A DNA stretch of 64,000 nt from contig RHPI01002491.1 of the NCBI GenBank assembly GCA_009103225.1, positions 105,707-169,706 on the forward strand, read 5' to 3'. A program made the translations under genes and the position numbers. How positions within the stretch are numbered: the stretch's first letter is position 1; each line of letters begins with the position of its first letter. The DNA comes from Chlorokybus atmophyticus. Taxonomy: Eukaryota; Streptophyta; Chlorokybophyceae; Chlorokybales; Chlorokybaceae. A model generated the notes under the pieces. That model had not been told where the DNA came from and did no database searches. It saw only the letters and a list, made by a program, of their open reading frames with translations. This document shows, piece by piece, positions 11,161 to 23,290 of the stretch.

Positions 11161-11480
11161 TTGCTTACAAGAATGGACCAAGCTTGGTCCATGTTAACAT
11201 GTAGAATTCGGACCATATATGGTCCACACACACTCACTTATGCATGGACCAACCTTGGTTCGTTTCTGCATGATAAAGTCGGACCATACATGGTCCACAA
11301 ATCTCATGCATACTGGCCACCATGCCTGGTGCATCCCAAGGGACAATAGTACCATTCACGTTAAATTCGGACCATGCATGGTCCGACTGTCGATAAAAAG
11401 CAGACCGTGCATGGTCCACCGATTTCGCTTAGCAGGGGAAAATCTTGGTCCTGCGTCACGGACCATTCATGGTCCTTGAA
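11160..11480. repeat. Second copy of the ACCATGCATGGT palindrome array
   Basis: Contains GGACCATGCATGGTCC at 11369-11384 and variants with altered centres (CCAAGCTTGG, CCATATATGG, CCATACATGG, CCATTCATGG). About 150 bases around 11345-11490 are collinear with 7070-7220, so the two loci descend from one duplicated or mobile unit. Confidence 0.8.
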
Positions 11481-12969
11481 CGTCAGTCGGTGTGACTTAC
11501 TTTCTTAGATTAAGGATGCTCGTCACCTGCTTCCTCTATTGAAGTGCGTAAGTTGACATGGCTGGATATTGGGCTAAGGCGAGTAGCCACATCAATAACT
11601 ACTCAGCTATAGAAAATACAGGCATTAAACTTATGCACTCACTTGAAGTCATTGATAAAAAGTTACAATATACTACAAAGTATTAGTAGCTTGAAATGAA
11701 CATAAGCATATGCTTTGCTTAAGCCCTTCACGACCCTCATCCGTGCTACACCTTCAGGTATAGTATGAAGCATTGCTTGCTACCGGTTGGGGTCTACCTG
11801 TCCTTGCACATAGCTACACATAGCATCAAGCCCCTTGCTAACCTAGTTGTGCTATGGTGGTTAGAGTCATTGAGTTTTGTCAGTGCTTGCTTGTTAGTAT
11901 CTGCGATGTGAGGTGTACGGGGTGCTGTATCACATGTGCTCCAAGCGTGTTTGCATGCGCGCTTGATAAGTAGATATGTACCTTCACATGCACAGCAGCC
12001 ATTCACCATAGCTATCAGCACAATCAAGTCACCACTGTCAGGCTACATGCTTTGTTAACCAAGAAAATCTATCAGCCCACATGCATACCCCCTTAGCAAC
12101 AGCCAGGTAAACCTGCCACATCGCCATCTTTGCGTTAGAGCTCGACGCCAACCACGGCAACAACAACCAACGACCGACGGACTCCTCCTCGCCACCGCTC
12201 CGCTCACCCTCTACCATCGACAACTGCCGCCTTCGTCAATTGCAGGCGTACTTGCCATCAGCGGTAGTGTGTGAGTTTCGGTTTCATCAACTACGCCACG
12301 TGCACGTTGTCATGTCATGCACTACCTCGACAAAAATGGTCTCGTGTCTACTTAAATGTACAAACAATGCGCAAGAGAATGGGACATGCTCAATGGCATA
12401 CTTAGCAAGCATCGACATGGCGCACACTACATACACTGCGAGGTTTCACCGATCTGCGTCTACTGATACTCTAGGCCGCTAAATTTTAGCCTATCCGTGC
12501 CCATACCGCTGCACTATCATTGTTGCAAGGTGTATTGACACGTTTGGTGACATGCTGCTGATGTGCTCAGTCAGCAACTTTCATGTTGTAGGTGTAATGG
12601 CGCCAGTGTCTCAACATTGCCTCGTCAGTAGAGCTGCCCAAGCTCATCAAGAAGCTGGTGCCGACATGCGGACAATGTGCGGTCTAAGGGTCAACTGCGG
12701 TAGTAATCAGTCATTATTGATCGTCTTCACCAAACAGCCAGCCTGTGGCACGTTGGACTAGACTGCGCACTCAATCTAAAGTTCTTTTCGTGTACAACTG
12801 CGTGGCAGTGCATGACCGTACTGAGCTAGCAGCTTGCTGGCCGCCTTAACCGCTCCGCCATCACATACAAAACCTTACATGGCATGCATACTGTGGTGAA
12901 CATGCTGCTTGAGCCGCCATTTTGTCAGTCCAAACTTTCATTGTAGATGCGAGGGGTCTCCATGCAGCT
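11481..12969. other. Gene-free stretch
   Basis: No coding region can be supported. It lies downstream of the transporter gene that ends at 12970 and holds no clear repeat. Confidence 0.4.
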
Positions 12970-14878
12970 TTACACTTTGGGTTCAGTAAGCAGTGGTGTA
13001 GCTTCTACCGGTTGCTGCTTGGCAACGGTTGGTGTAGGGGCAACACCTTTATCCGAGGCCATGACCAAGCCATAATTAACCATGCCAACAACGGCGATCA
13101 AAGAGCCGCCTACGCTCCGAGGAGTGACACCTTGGTCGTACACAGTCCAGCCTAGCAGCAGAACCAACACAGTTTTTGTGTGACCAAGAACCTGATACCT
13201 GGTGATGTGTCAAGGAGCAGCACGGGAATAGCCATAATCCTCAGCTGGACTCCGTTCAACATGCAATGCACGCAAGCACTTGCAAGCAACATTCACTTCA
13301 AAGCGCAGCATGGCAAGGATACGAGACGGCATCAAAGCGCCCAATGCACAGGAATTGGCTCCAGTTGCCGAGCACGGCCAGCCCGCAAGAAAAGGCAATC
13401 ACAGTCTAAGAGCACAAAGCCCAAAGTCAGCGCACAAAATCAAGGCAATGACAAACTCTCTGTACGGACAGCAACCGAATCATTGAGTTGATTCAGCTGA
13501 ACAATGGGTGCTCACCATGGACGGCACACTGTGCTCGTACGCGTCAATACGCTTGCCAGTCAAGAGGTAATCCACAAAAGGGGCCACTGCAGAGATTGCA
13601 ATGGCTTGCAGTGGTGCTGTCTGCCGAATAAGATCAAACGACCCAATGCTGTATGTCTTTTGCAGGTAGCCTACATACTGCAATCAGGCAAACAATCAGC
13701 AACGCACATTGGTGACTGTGCTTCTGAGTTTTCAGTTGACAAAACTTCACAGATAACAACAGTACAGCAACAAAGTAAAAAAGAATCTTTAGCGCCCTAG
13801 CAGTGCAGCAAACACGAGCACAATCAACAACCAACATACATATGCGGCCATCAAATGCGGATGCACTGATAATCAGCACCCATAGTCATGTTGCATGGCA
13901 TTGTGGTGCAAAGTTGAACAAGCGACACTTACAATTTGTTGTACAGCAGTTGCCAGCACGGCAACTGCAGCTGTGAAAGCACCGCGCGCAGAGCTGGAGA
14001 AGTCAGTTACAGTGGAGATGGCGACGCCTAGCATGACAATGGCTCCCCAGAACTTTGCGCGACGCGAGTACATCCTAGATAGCCAAATGTACTCCATGAA
14101 CGCTGTGACTGGTATCATGGACAGCTTGGCTACCTAAAGGCGCAAAGATTGCGTGAGACCTAACAACTCGACCTGCATCCAGTGCTGTGACTACGAGCGT
14201 TGCAATTGGCTCAACGTGCTTACCTGATAGAAGCCCATTGAGTTCCAAAGCAAGGAAAAGTTCATGCCAATGATTGCACAGGAGGCAGCAGTCGCATACT
14301 TGGCCTTGACAATGAAAGGGACGCCGCCGGGGGTTTCAAAGCCCATCAATTTTGCAGCAAGCCCCGCCAATGCAAGAGTAATAAAGTGGAGAGCGGACAA
14401 ACACGTTGCTGCAAAGACACAACTAGTCACAGCAATGCCGCGCACGACGCCTCATTGTCCAACGCTGTACCAACTCGGACTTGGGTTGTGACACTCTGTT
14501 GGGACGACAACAGTTGCATGGGCCTGCAAATGCATGCAGGAACGCATGCATACGCAGGCTCATGCAACTGGCACTCATGTGAGTGCAAGCAACTCGTGCA
14601 AACATACATCATGATGCGCTATAGCGTCCCATGCTACCAAAGATGAACATGAGCGAGCATGCCCCCGTGCTACAATTGCATGCATCCAACTGGGGAATGC
14701 AAAACTTCTACTCAACAGGTCATTCCAATGCACACAAATCTCTCTCATGATGCTAACCGTAGATGAACTTGTAGTGCGACATGATCTCCTTGTTGATGAG
14801 GATGAGGCCCACCCCAGACGCCACATTGAGCAGCCATGCGGCAATATTCTGCACTCGGCGCTGATCCTCCAGCCCCAT
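12970..14878 (-). CDS. Nucleotide-sugar transporter (UDP-xylose transporter/TPT family), 6 exons
   Basis: Drug/metabolite-transporter fold; Golgi or ER membrane antiporter bringing a nucleotide sugar (UDP-xylose-like) into the lumen in exchange for a nucleotide. Exons by GT-AG sites and conserved phase: 14878-14758, 14408-14224, 14133-13933, 13677-13516, 13405-13323 and 13198-12970, giving 326 residues, the usual length. Family-typical blocks in order: an N-terminal helix with NKEIM, FNSIGFYQ-like MNFSLLWNSMGFYQ, the VGVAIST-like helix of exon 3, a Q-x-APLQA block, and YQVLGH followed by the last helices. The C-terminal tail is Thr/Pro-rich. The gene points away from the cyclo-ligase gene, with 454 bp between start codons. 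Family membership is sure; the exact substrate is inferred from resemblance to plant UDP-xylose transporters. Confidence 0.9.
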
Positions 14879-15332
14879 CTTGCTTAAATACAGGATAGCC
14901 CTACCAGCTGCTCTCACTATCACTCTCTGCTCCCGTTCAAGTCGCCATGCCGCCCAGCTACTGCCACCAGCTGACGCCTATCCAGGCCTCCAGCTTCGGT
15001 CCACACTGGAAGCGCCCAGGATGCCCGAACAACCCAATGCGCCTTGCAGAACTCGAAGCACAGCACACAGCTTGGCCCAGAACACGCGACGAGAAGCGCA
15101 GCCCCGGCCTTCACGCCGCACTCGCCGCCACCACCACCGCCACCGCCGCCCGCCACACGACGACGTTCACACCAGGTTGCAGCTGCACGCTGTTTGCTGC
15201 TTGCTGTCCGGACTTGACAGTAGCAGCAAGCTTGTACGTCGCTGCTTACTTCAAGCACAAATCCCTGTACAAGGCTGCTTGCGGCAGATTGCTTCATTCA
15301 AGTACACTTGTGGGCTACTCCTGTCGCACAGC
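14879..15332. promoter_or_regulatory. Shared upstream region of two divergent genes
   Basis: 454 bp separate the start codons of the transporter (-) and the cyclo-ligase (+). A TTAAATA-like element lies at 14882-14888. A common control region is likely. No binding site is recognised. Confidence 0.4.
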
Positions 15333-16821
15333 ATGTTGGCGGCAGTGGCGGGGGCGGGGGTGGGGTCGCTGTCAAGGGGGTTGGCGCTGGGAGCGTGCGT
15401 CGGGGTGGCGGCTTCAGCGTGCGCTCTTAATCGCGTGCAGGAGCATCAGCAGCGGCAGCTAAAGACAATGCGGCAGCAGAATGTTGCTGCTGCTGCTGCT
15501 GCTGCCAGTGCATCCTCCGCAGGAATGCCTGGGGAGTGGGCTGTGGTCGCGCAGGAGGAGCCGGCGCTCGTGGAGCGCAAAGCAGCGCTACGCAAGCATG
15601 TCAAGGCGCTTCTGAGGGGCATGCCTCCCGCGCAGATGAAGGCAGAAGGTTCCGACCCTCAAACAGCTGCTTTGCATGCTTGGTTTTGTGAGTAGCAAGC
15701 GTCGGCATGTTCACTTCTTCAAGCCTTTCATGGTTCATGATTCATGGCATTGAGACTACATACTGCCTGACCATTGATGAGAATTCCATATGGGAGCTGC
15801 CGTGCAATTGAATTCGTGCTGTGCACCCGTGCATTGATTACCCGCGCTTGGTGCTTGCAACCCCACTGTCACATATCTGCAACCAGAGCATTGAAACTGC
15901 TGCAGTTGGCGGCAACGGCTTTGCGCAGATGAGGCTGTGGTGCAGCGCGTCCTGGCTTCGGACCTCTACAAAAACAGCGAGCGAGTCGGGGTGTACGTGG
16001 GCTGTGCGCGGTTGCGCGAGGTCAACTCAGTGCCAATTGTTCAAGATATATTGCAACGCGGTAAGACAACCAATGCTGTTGCAGGCATAACCAGCAATGC
16101 TCATTTGTTGTCATGTCAGGCAAGAAGTGCTATGTGCCACGCGTGATGGAGCAGAAGGCGCACATGCGCATGCTTCGCATTGACAGCTTAGATGAGTTGG
16201 TTGCAAACTCGATGACAATTCTTGAACCTGAGGAGACTGATGCCGCCGCTGCTCCCCGATCTGATGGTATCGCGCATCCTTAACTTCATTAAATTGCGTA
16301 GGTAGCAAGCTGAACAAAATTGCTGTTGCTGCACAGTGCTGGATGCAGACGAGCCATTGGACCTGCTGCTTATGCCAGGTTTGGCATTCGACATGCGTGG
16401 ACACCGCTTGGGCCGGGGCGGAGGGTAAGCAGGCTTAGCAGCGTCATGTTGCATACTCACCATCATACACAACCAGATGTTGCAATCACTTGGTTGACAT
16501 GTAGGTACTATGATGCTTTCGTAGCACAGCTTAAGTCTCGTGCCGCAAGCCAAGGCTGGAGTCCACCTTCGCTAGGTAAGTGCCAGACCAAGCTTATCAG
16601 CTCATCTGCAATCGTATGTTGTCATTGATGTATTTATGAGAGTTGTGTGGTTCAATGGTTATATTGGGTGGTCCAATGGTTGCTCGTCTGCAGTGGCTCT
16701 GGCGTACAAGGTGCAAATTGTTGATGAAGTGCCAGTTGGCCCTCTAGACAAGCCCGTTGATGCCATCTTGACGGCAGACGAACTGCATCCTGTCATTGTA
16801 TCAGATTCTGTTTGTCACTAA
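15333..16821 (+). CDS. 5-formyltetrahydrofolate cyclo-ligase, 6 exons
   Basis: ATP-dependent conversion of 5-formyl-THF to 5,10-methenyl-THF in one-carbon metabolism. Exons: 15333-15687, 15929-16060, 16120-16266, 16337-16424, 16505-16575 and 16694-16821; all introns GT-AG; 306 residues. The signature is the Gly-rich block FDxxGxRLGRGGGYYD (about residues 228-244), split across exons 4/5. A basic K-x(2)-R-K block and Y...V near the N-terminus of the enzyme domain also fit. The first 70 or so residues (Ala-rich, poly-Ala stretch) exceed the usual 200-residue enzyme and may be an organelle-targeting extension. The frame stays open upstream to an ATG at 15021, so the start is the least certain point. 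A 109-bp tandem duplication lies just downstream. Confidence 0.88.
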
Positions 16822-16838
16822 TGACGCGCTGGTGCTTG

Positions 16839-17050
16839 CCGTTAGACAGAGGAATAAGCGAAGCCAACTTGGTTTGCATCGTATTGACCTGTCAAGGTGA
16901 CAGCCCGCGCGCTGTAGACTGTTTTGTGTGGTATACCCCATCCTGTGCCGTTAGACAGAGGAAGAAGCGAAGCCAACTTGGTTTGCATCGTATTGACCTG
17001 TCAAGGTGACAGCCCGCGCGTTGTAGACTGTTTTGTGTGGTGTACCCCTT
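16839..17050. repeat. 109-bp tandem duplication
   Basis: Two near-identical copies starting GTTAGACAGAGGAA at 16841 and GTTAGACAGAGGAAGAAG at 16950, directly after the cyclo-ligase stop, so probably in its 3' UTR. Confidence 0.85.
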
Positions 17051-20000
17051 CCTGATTTGTCCCCCTTGAACAAGACAGCGTTAGTGCTTGACTGATCTTG
17101 TCTTCCTTACATCACTGTACTGAACTCACATGGTTTATGCGCTTTGAACTGCTATGTCAGCCATCGAGTTTGTGTATGACAATCTAGAACTTTCATTAGA
17201 ACTAGTGCAAATTTCAATCGCAACTTGATGCAACGGGCGGTTGACGGCCAACAAGAAGTTGGTAGTATTGCTACGCATTGCCCCCCCCCCCCCCCCCCCC
17301 CCCCNCCCCCCCCCCCGTCCCTTTCTGGCAGAAGTACAGCCCCTAGTAGCAAAGAGGGGGTGACTCCGAGGGTGACTCTGACCCCTTGCAGCGTCACAGG
17401 TGGACTCGAACAGCGTAAATATTGCAGCTATATTGGCGATCAGCAGGGAAATGACTCGAATTAGCGACATATGCCTTATTTACGACACGTGTCAACTGCG
17501 TCGTTTACACGTGTTGCGGGCGCCTCGATCAGTGCGTCGTGTCGCCATTGTTGTTAACATGCGTTCTGCATTATTTTTTGTTGATTTATTGCATTAAATA
17601 AGGAGTTATTGCATGGTTCATGATTGGCGCTTGGTAAACTGCTAAGCTAGTAAGGGTCATGCATGCAACCCTCACTACCACATATTTCACGCACGCACTT
17701 CGTGCAGTGGGTTGGTTAGCTGGTTGGCTTAAGAAACTATACCCCCCGGCCAAATTTTGCTTGTCTTGCGTTGCTATGCACTTTAGCATGTTAGCCTATC
17801 GTTTGATCTTGCATCTTTTCTCATACCGTATGCATAACAAGCATAAAACCACAAAGATAACAAGCGCCAACACAGCCAATGGTAGTTAATAGACTATACA
17901 ATACAGTAGTGACACATACATTACCACCCACTCACTTCTGCAAATCGCTTTTGAGTTCAACCTTGTGCTACTGTGACCATAAAAGTCAACGTCATGCGTT
18001 GATTGATATTATTGACGTTTAGGCCCAAAACACCTTATGGAGCTACAACTCTAGCCATTTTATGATTAGTTTTAGATTGCAATGTATGTGTTACCACGAT
18101 AGTTTGCAATTTATGAGGACCGTTTATTCACTGTTAAACAAGTTATACAAGCCTTATATAGTGTCTGCCTCCAATCAAGCACAGCTTTAAAAATTGACAG
18201 TGTTTACACATGGTTTGTGCGTGGCCTGCTGTGTGAAACCAGGCTATCTTCTAACCGAGTAACACATGTTCCGTTCTATTCGAGTTTAAATGGAAGTTTG
18301 TGGTTTTTGTTTCGTCAGAAGTAATCGTAATGAAAGTTGTACAATATAATTGTTTCTGAACCTGGTCATTTTTCTACGTGCTTCGTGCAGTAACCTTATT
18401 TTCATCGCGCAATGCATTAGAGATATTTTAATTCGCGGTGGGGGTGGAGGTAGAGCTTGCCAGCCACTACACTGACAACGAGGATTGCACATTTTTTCTC
18501 TTACAAGTAAAATTAAAAAGATAAAAACCAAAATTTTTTTAGTGATTTTGCAACTTACATTATGCGTACAAATTATTTGTCAGCATAGTTTATGACTTAA
18601 ACATTAAGCTTAACAACATCATGCACCATAATAACATGTTAAATGAACACACAATTGATGATATGAGATGACAGCTTTACACCGCAAACAACGCAATGGT
18701 CAAACGTAAGCAAGCCGTGATTACTCACTTTACACGACCTTACAGCACTTCCTTTCGTAAGCTACAGGCTGATGCGGTGTTTTCAACCTTCGAAGTTGAT
18801 GTCTCTTTCGTAACAACGTCATTGTTGTACATTATTGTGAACAAATATTGTGAGATGTAATCACAGCTGTAACTTGCAAAATGGTGCAAATCGACCACAT
18901 TCTCATACACCCTATTTGCTTGCTTGCTTGCTTGTGGCCTGTTGATTGAGTTGAGTGTGCTTAGTGTGTTCCACAACTTTGTACTTAAGCGATACATTGT
19001 CCAAAAGATTTGACATCGTCAGCATTCAATTGTGGAGTTGATGTGTGGCTAACTGCAGGTGTAGAGGTCGATCAAGCCAGGAATGCTCGTTGGGTTGCGC
19101 TCACGTGGGATGCGTGACATGCTCCTATCCGTCACCGATTACCACATTGTGTGGCGGAGTGGTTGAGCCTACCAGGTAGGCTCAATGATAGATATCCGTC
19201 ATAGACCCGCGGCTCGAGAGCACCGTTAACACCCAATGACTCCTACGCTGTCGCGGTCACGCATGATCGTCATCACGCGAACGACTTGAAACTTTCAAGT
19301 CCCCAGCTGTCCTGATCAACTGCGACCCAACCACGACTGACGACCTGTCCTAGAGCACACTGCGAGCACAGCGAAGAATCTGTGGAGCGGCGGGGTTGCC
19401 GTTAAAAGCGCCCGTTTTACGCTCCATTCACAGTGTGAGCCAGGGTTGTAAGCCAAGCTTCAATTTTCCTTTTGTTTGTTTGACTGCTATCGAGTCAAGT
19501 CAAGCAGCAGTCCAGTTGTCAAGCTCACAGCAGGGAAGGGCAGCGCACGCAGGCGGCGTGGTGTCAGTGGTAGTGGTGAGACTTGGAGCTGCTAGCAAGA
19601 CGACAAGGAATAGGCGGCTTCTTCCGCGGGGGGGCGCAGCGGGGCGTTGTGGGGAGGGGTTGCTGGCGTCGTTGGGCGGGGCGGCCGCTTTGCCGGCCTG
19701 CGGGGCGCGCGGGTGGCCCGATCGTGTTCCGCGCGAAGCAACTGGCTGGCCACGAGGATGCTACCGTTGCCACCTTAGCCCTTGCTAGTGCGCTGCCTGC
19801 TCCGGTAAGGCTGCACGCTTGCTTGACCTGACACTGCTTCTTTGCCTTCTGCCCGCGAGCCGCAAGTGTAGCCAGTGATGTGCAGATTTGTGCTGGACAA
19901 AGCTTATCTTGGTTTCATGGCTATATGCCGCATTACATGTGCAGCTTTTCTTGTGGCATTACAGCTGGCCGCTGAACTGCCGCCCTGCGCTACATCGCCT

Positions 20001-20512
20001 TGCTTAACTACTGCATGTGCATGTGCTCCGTGCGTCAGTAGCATTAGATGGTTTGGTGCGACTGCATTTGTCTGCTGGTCAAGCATATGTTGTTTGCAAA
20101 GGGCACAAGCATGTCGAGTCGTCGTTCCCTTAGCTGCACAAGCTCACAGTCCCAGCCTACTTGTCAATGTTTGTCATGCCAAAGTCGCAGGCAAGCAGTT
20201 ACAGCCATAATGCACAACCATGTGCACCAGTTCAGTGTTTTCGTGGCAATAGCAGGCCTGCAGCATGCTGCAGGAGCTAGCAGTCACCTGCAACAAAACT
20301 CAAAAAGTACCTTTGAATTGTAATCCAACAGTCAAACTGGTCTGGGTCGTTGACTTATTGATGACTGTGAGCTGTCCGCGTTGCAAGCAGTTACCTGCTG
20401 TGTGCAGAGAGCGTGTGTTACTATCTGGTTGGCAGTGCGCACTGCTGACATGCCATATGTGCGATGTTGATGCTTGACGCGTGCAGGAACCGCACGCACA
20501 GAGCCCTGCACC
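17051..20512. other. Gene-free stretch with AT-rich core and poly-C run
   Basis: Contains a poly-C run with one N (17281-17316, a sequencing weak point). An AT-rich block without credible coding sequence spans about 17560-19000. GC-rich sequence at 19390-19810 ends in a possible splice donor (ccg|gtaagg, 19803) and may be a 5' UTR exon of the following glycosyltransferase; this is not proven. Confidence 0.4.
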
Positions 20513-22811
20513 ATGGTGGACTACAGAATTGTTCGGACATTATTATCATTTACAGCTGTAGTGTTGGTCCTCTTCTTCGTTCGCACTACATTGGTGTCTG
20601 ACAGCACAAACACCGACAGTATTGTGCCTATTGCTGGTATTTCGTTACTACGTGAAGGCCGGCGCATCCAGGTATGTTACGTTAGGTTGCTGCCGAGCAA
20701 TCGGTTTGTAAGTGCACGTGATCACAGGCAGTTCAAGCAAGGCTTGACTGTCCATGCATACAGTGGGAATTGCATAACTAGGTAGATATTCTTGCAAATA
20801 CTACTTGACGCCATGTTGCACAGCCGCCCAGCACTCAATATCTTGGAGAGTCGGCGGACGTGGTGCAAGACGTTATACCTGCTGCCACAGAAGACATTGA
20901 GCAGCATGAGTATGAGGAACCTGACGAGTCGGAAGAGTTTTTGGAGTTTGAGAAGGAGGAAGAGGATGAAGAAGGTGTGGTCAACAGCCAAGACTCAACA
21001 TTAACTGCAGCACCAGTTGACGATGGAGTTGACGGCATTGATGAGTCCGACACCGCTGCCGCTGAAGTTGAAGCTGAAGCAGATGAGGATGCTAGGGAGG
21101 ACGCTGAAGAACTTGCGGAAGCTGCTCGAGAGTCATTGGAAGACCTGGACGAGGACGAACAGGACGAAGATGAAGAGATTGAAGTTGAGCGAGTGGAAGA
21201 GGAAGCTGCCCAAGAAGAGGCAGAGCAAGACGAGGCAGAGCAAGTGGACGAAGTAGACCATGAAGGGGATAGCGCAGAGGAGGTGGACAGTGAACAGCAG
21301 CAAGAAACGGAAGCTCTCCTGCAAGAAGCAGACAGCCAACAACAGGAGATTCACGTGGACATCAGCGATTTGGATGAAGAAGCAGAGGTTGAGACGTTAG
21401 TGGAAGAGGCTGAGTGGGTGGCGAATCAGTCAATGCAAGAGTTCCTTCCAGTGCGCGAGTTGCTGATGGCCGACGCTCAGGAGCTATTGTTTGCCATCAA
21501 GGTTTTCACATGCAATCGCAATGAAAGCCTGCACCGCCTGCTGACATCATTGCAAGGTGCGGACTACATGGGTCATCGGGTCGATCTCGAGATCATCATT
21601 GACCACTGTGAAACACGCGAGGAAAGGTTGCAGTGCCAGGTACGCAAACGTCATGCGCTGTTTACTGAGCTTTGATGTGCTAGTGTTGGCACTCGAGCAT
21701 GCAATTGCAGCTGCTGAGTGACATGTGTTCTGCAGGCGCTTGCAACTGCGTTTGAGTGGGAGCACGGGCACAAAGCCATCCGTGTAAGAGCGAAGCAAGC
21801 TGGCTTACGTATCATGTGGTTCGAAGCGTGGTACCCGGTTGATGAGCAGAACATCGGTGTTGTGCTCGAAGACGACATGGAACTTAGGTATGAAGCCGCT
21901 CTGCTCCTTAGCAACAACATGCGCTCATATGGTCCTCCTTGGCTGGTTGAGTGTTTTGTGGAGAACTTAGGTGACGTACATATCCGTCAGCATGCAGCTT
22001 CTCAGTACTCTTGTCACATATCATCCATATGTTAGTTGCTCTCGTCCGGAACCCCCTGGTTTTGTTTGTTTGTTTGCTAGACCACAACTATTTCTGTCTC
22101 ATGTTTCTCACAAAACTGTACTTTGTGAACAGCAAGTTCTGGTACCGCTTTGCATACCGCGTGATCTCCAGCTACTACCTCAAGGAGCGAGATGACAACA
22201 TGATTGGCCTGTGCTTGCATCCGTTTGGTTTGCCCAATCTGCGCGAGCCGTTCTACAAGAGCCGCTCCATCTGCTCCTGGGGCGCTGTGTTGCTGCCCAG
22301 AACGTGGAGGAACTTCCTTACATGGGTGGACGAGCACATCGACAACAGCACTTACCGACCGTACCTTCCTCCTGGCACACAGCTGTCCTTCCATCGCTGG
22401 GGCAAGGTTAACTACTGGATGCGTGCCAACAAGGACGTGTGGACCTCGTGGTTCTACAGGTTCATTTACGAGAGTGGCAATCTCTTTACCATCAGCTACT
22501 GCCTTGATGACTGCTCTGTGGGCGCTGCAATCAACCACCAGGAGGCCGGTACCAACTACCCGACGACCATGGAGACCAAGTGGCAGCTCATAGATAAGGA
22601 CCTGACCGAGTATGTCCCAGCGCTGCCTGCGCTGAACCAGATGGACCTCAGACTAGACGGTTTACTCACTGTCGGACCCTGCCGTGCAAGCTCTTGCCCC
22701 ATTCTTGCCCAGCTGGATGGCGACCCCCGCGAGGACAACCTGCCCGAAGCCATTGCCATGAAGAAGCGCGCCGAGGAGCAGCAGCGGCAAAGGAAGGGCC
22801 GAGGCCAGTAG
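20513..22811 (+). CDS. Type II membrane glycosyltransferase with acidic stem, 4 exons
   Basis: Exons: 20513-20671, 20824-21639, 21736-21887 and 22133-22811; 601 residues. The N-terminus has a short basic cytoplasmic tail and one hydrophobic segment (about residues 6-28), a signal-anchor typical of Golgi enzymes. A Glu/Asp-rich, probably coiled-coil stem follows (about 55-250). The catalytic GT-A-like domain starts near residue 255: a VDLEIIIDH strand, FEWEHG, and an EDD metal-binding motif at 370-372 (VVLEDDMELS). It ends in conserved aromatic blocks. The EDD-ELSxFWYRF join fixes intron 3 and rules out an earlier acceptor. As I recall it, a plant family of uncharacterised glycosyltransferases (At5g12260-like) shows the same blocks. 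The sugar and acceptor are unknown. The stem is unusually long and acidic. Confidence 0.85.
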
Positions 22812-23290
22812 GTCGAAGGCATTGTGTGTCATAGAAGGGTAGGACATTGTTAGTTTGCGTATTCAATTGAGGCGTAGTTTGTTCACACGGCCGGGGCTGA
22901 ACATCGGGTGCACTAGTCACTGCAGGGCAATTGACTAGTGCATGTGTGCACGCCTAGTACTATGGTTGGTTCAAGAAGGTCGGGACAGTCCCTTGGTACC
23001 TTAACTGAGGGATATCAGGCGCGACATTGTTGCTTCAAGTGGCTACTGAGCCTGTTATTTGGCAACGCAGTCACGTGTGCACAGTGGGTGGTGTATTTTG
23101 CTCTCATGTGTCTCCTGCCTGCTGTCCAATGTGTCAACTAGCACACGCACGCACGCACGGACGCACACACGCGCACGCGCAGTTCAGCACTGGCAACACG
23201 CACACACGCTGCGGTACACTGGCAAGCACATCAGGCTGCCAACTCTTGGTCAATCGCACATTGCTAGCTGTGCATACACGTTGCCAGAGA
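22812..23290. other. Convergent intergenic region
   Basis: 3' regions of the glycosyltransferase (+) and the RAB28-like gene (-). CA-rich low complexity at 23140-23185. No gene. Confidence 0.5.

Noticed and set aside
14880-15330. An N-terminal extension of the cyclo-ligase to ATG 15021.
   Set aside because: The added residues are Arg/His-rich without homology and overlap the likely shared promoter; ATG 15333 is preferred, though not proven.
21840-22140. Longer glycosyltransferase exon 3, reading on to a donor near 21971.
   Set aside because: Splicing 21887 to 22133 joins EDDMEL to SKFWYRF as the family requires; the longer version inserts unrelated residues.
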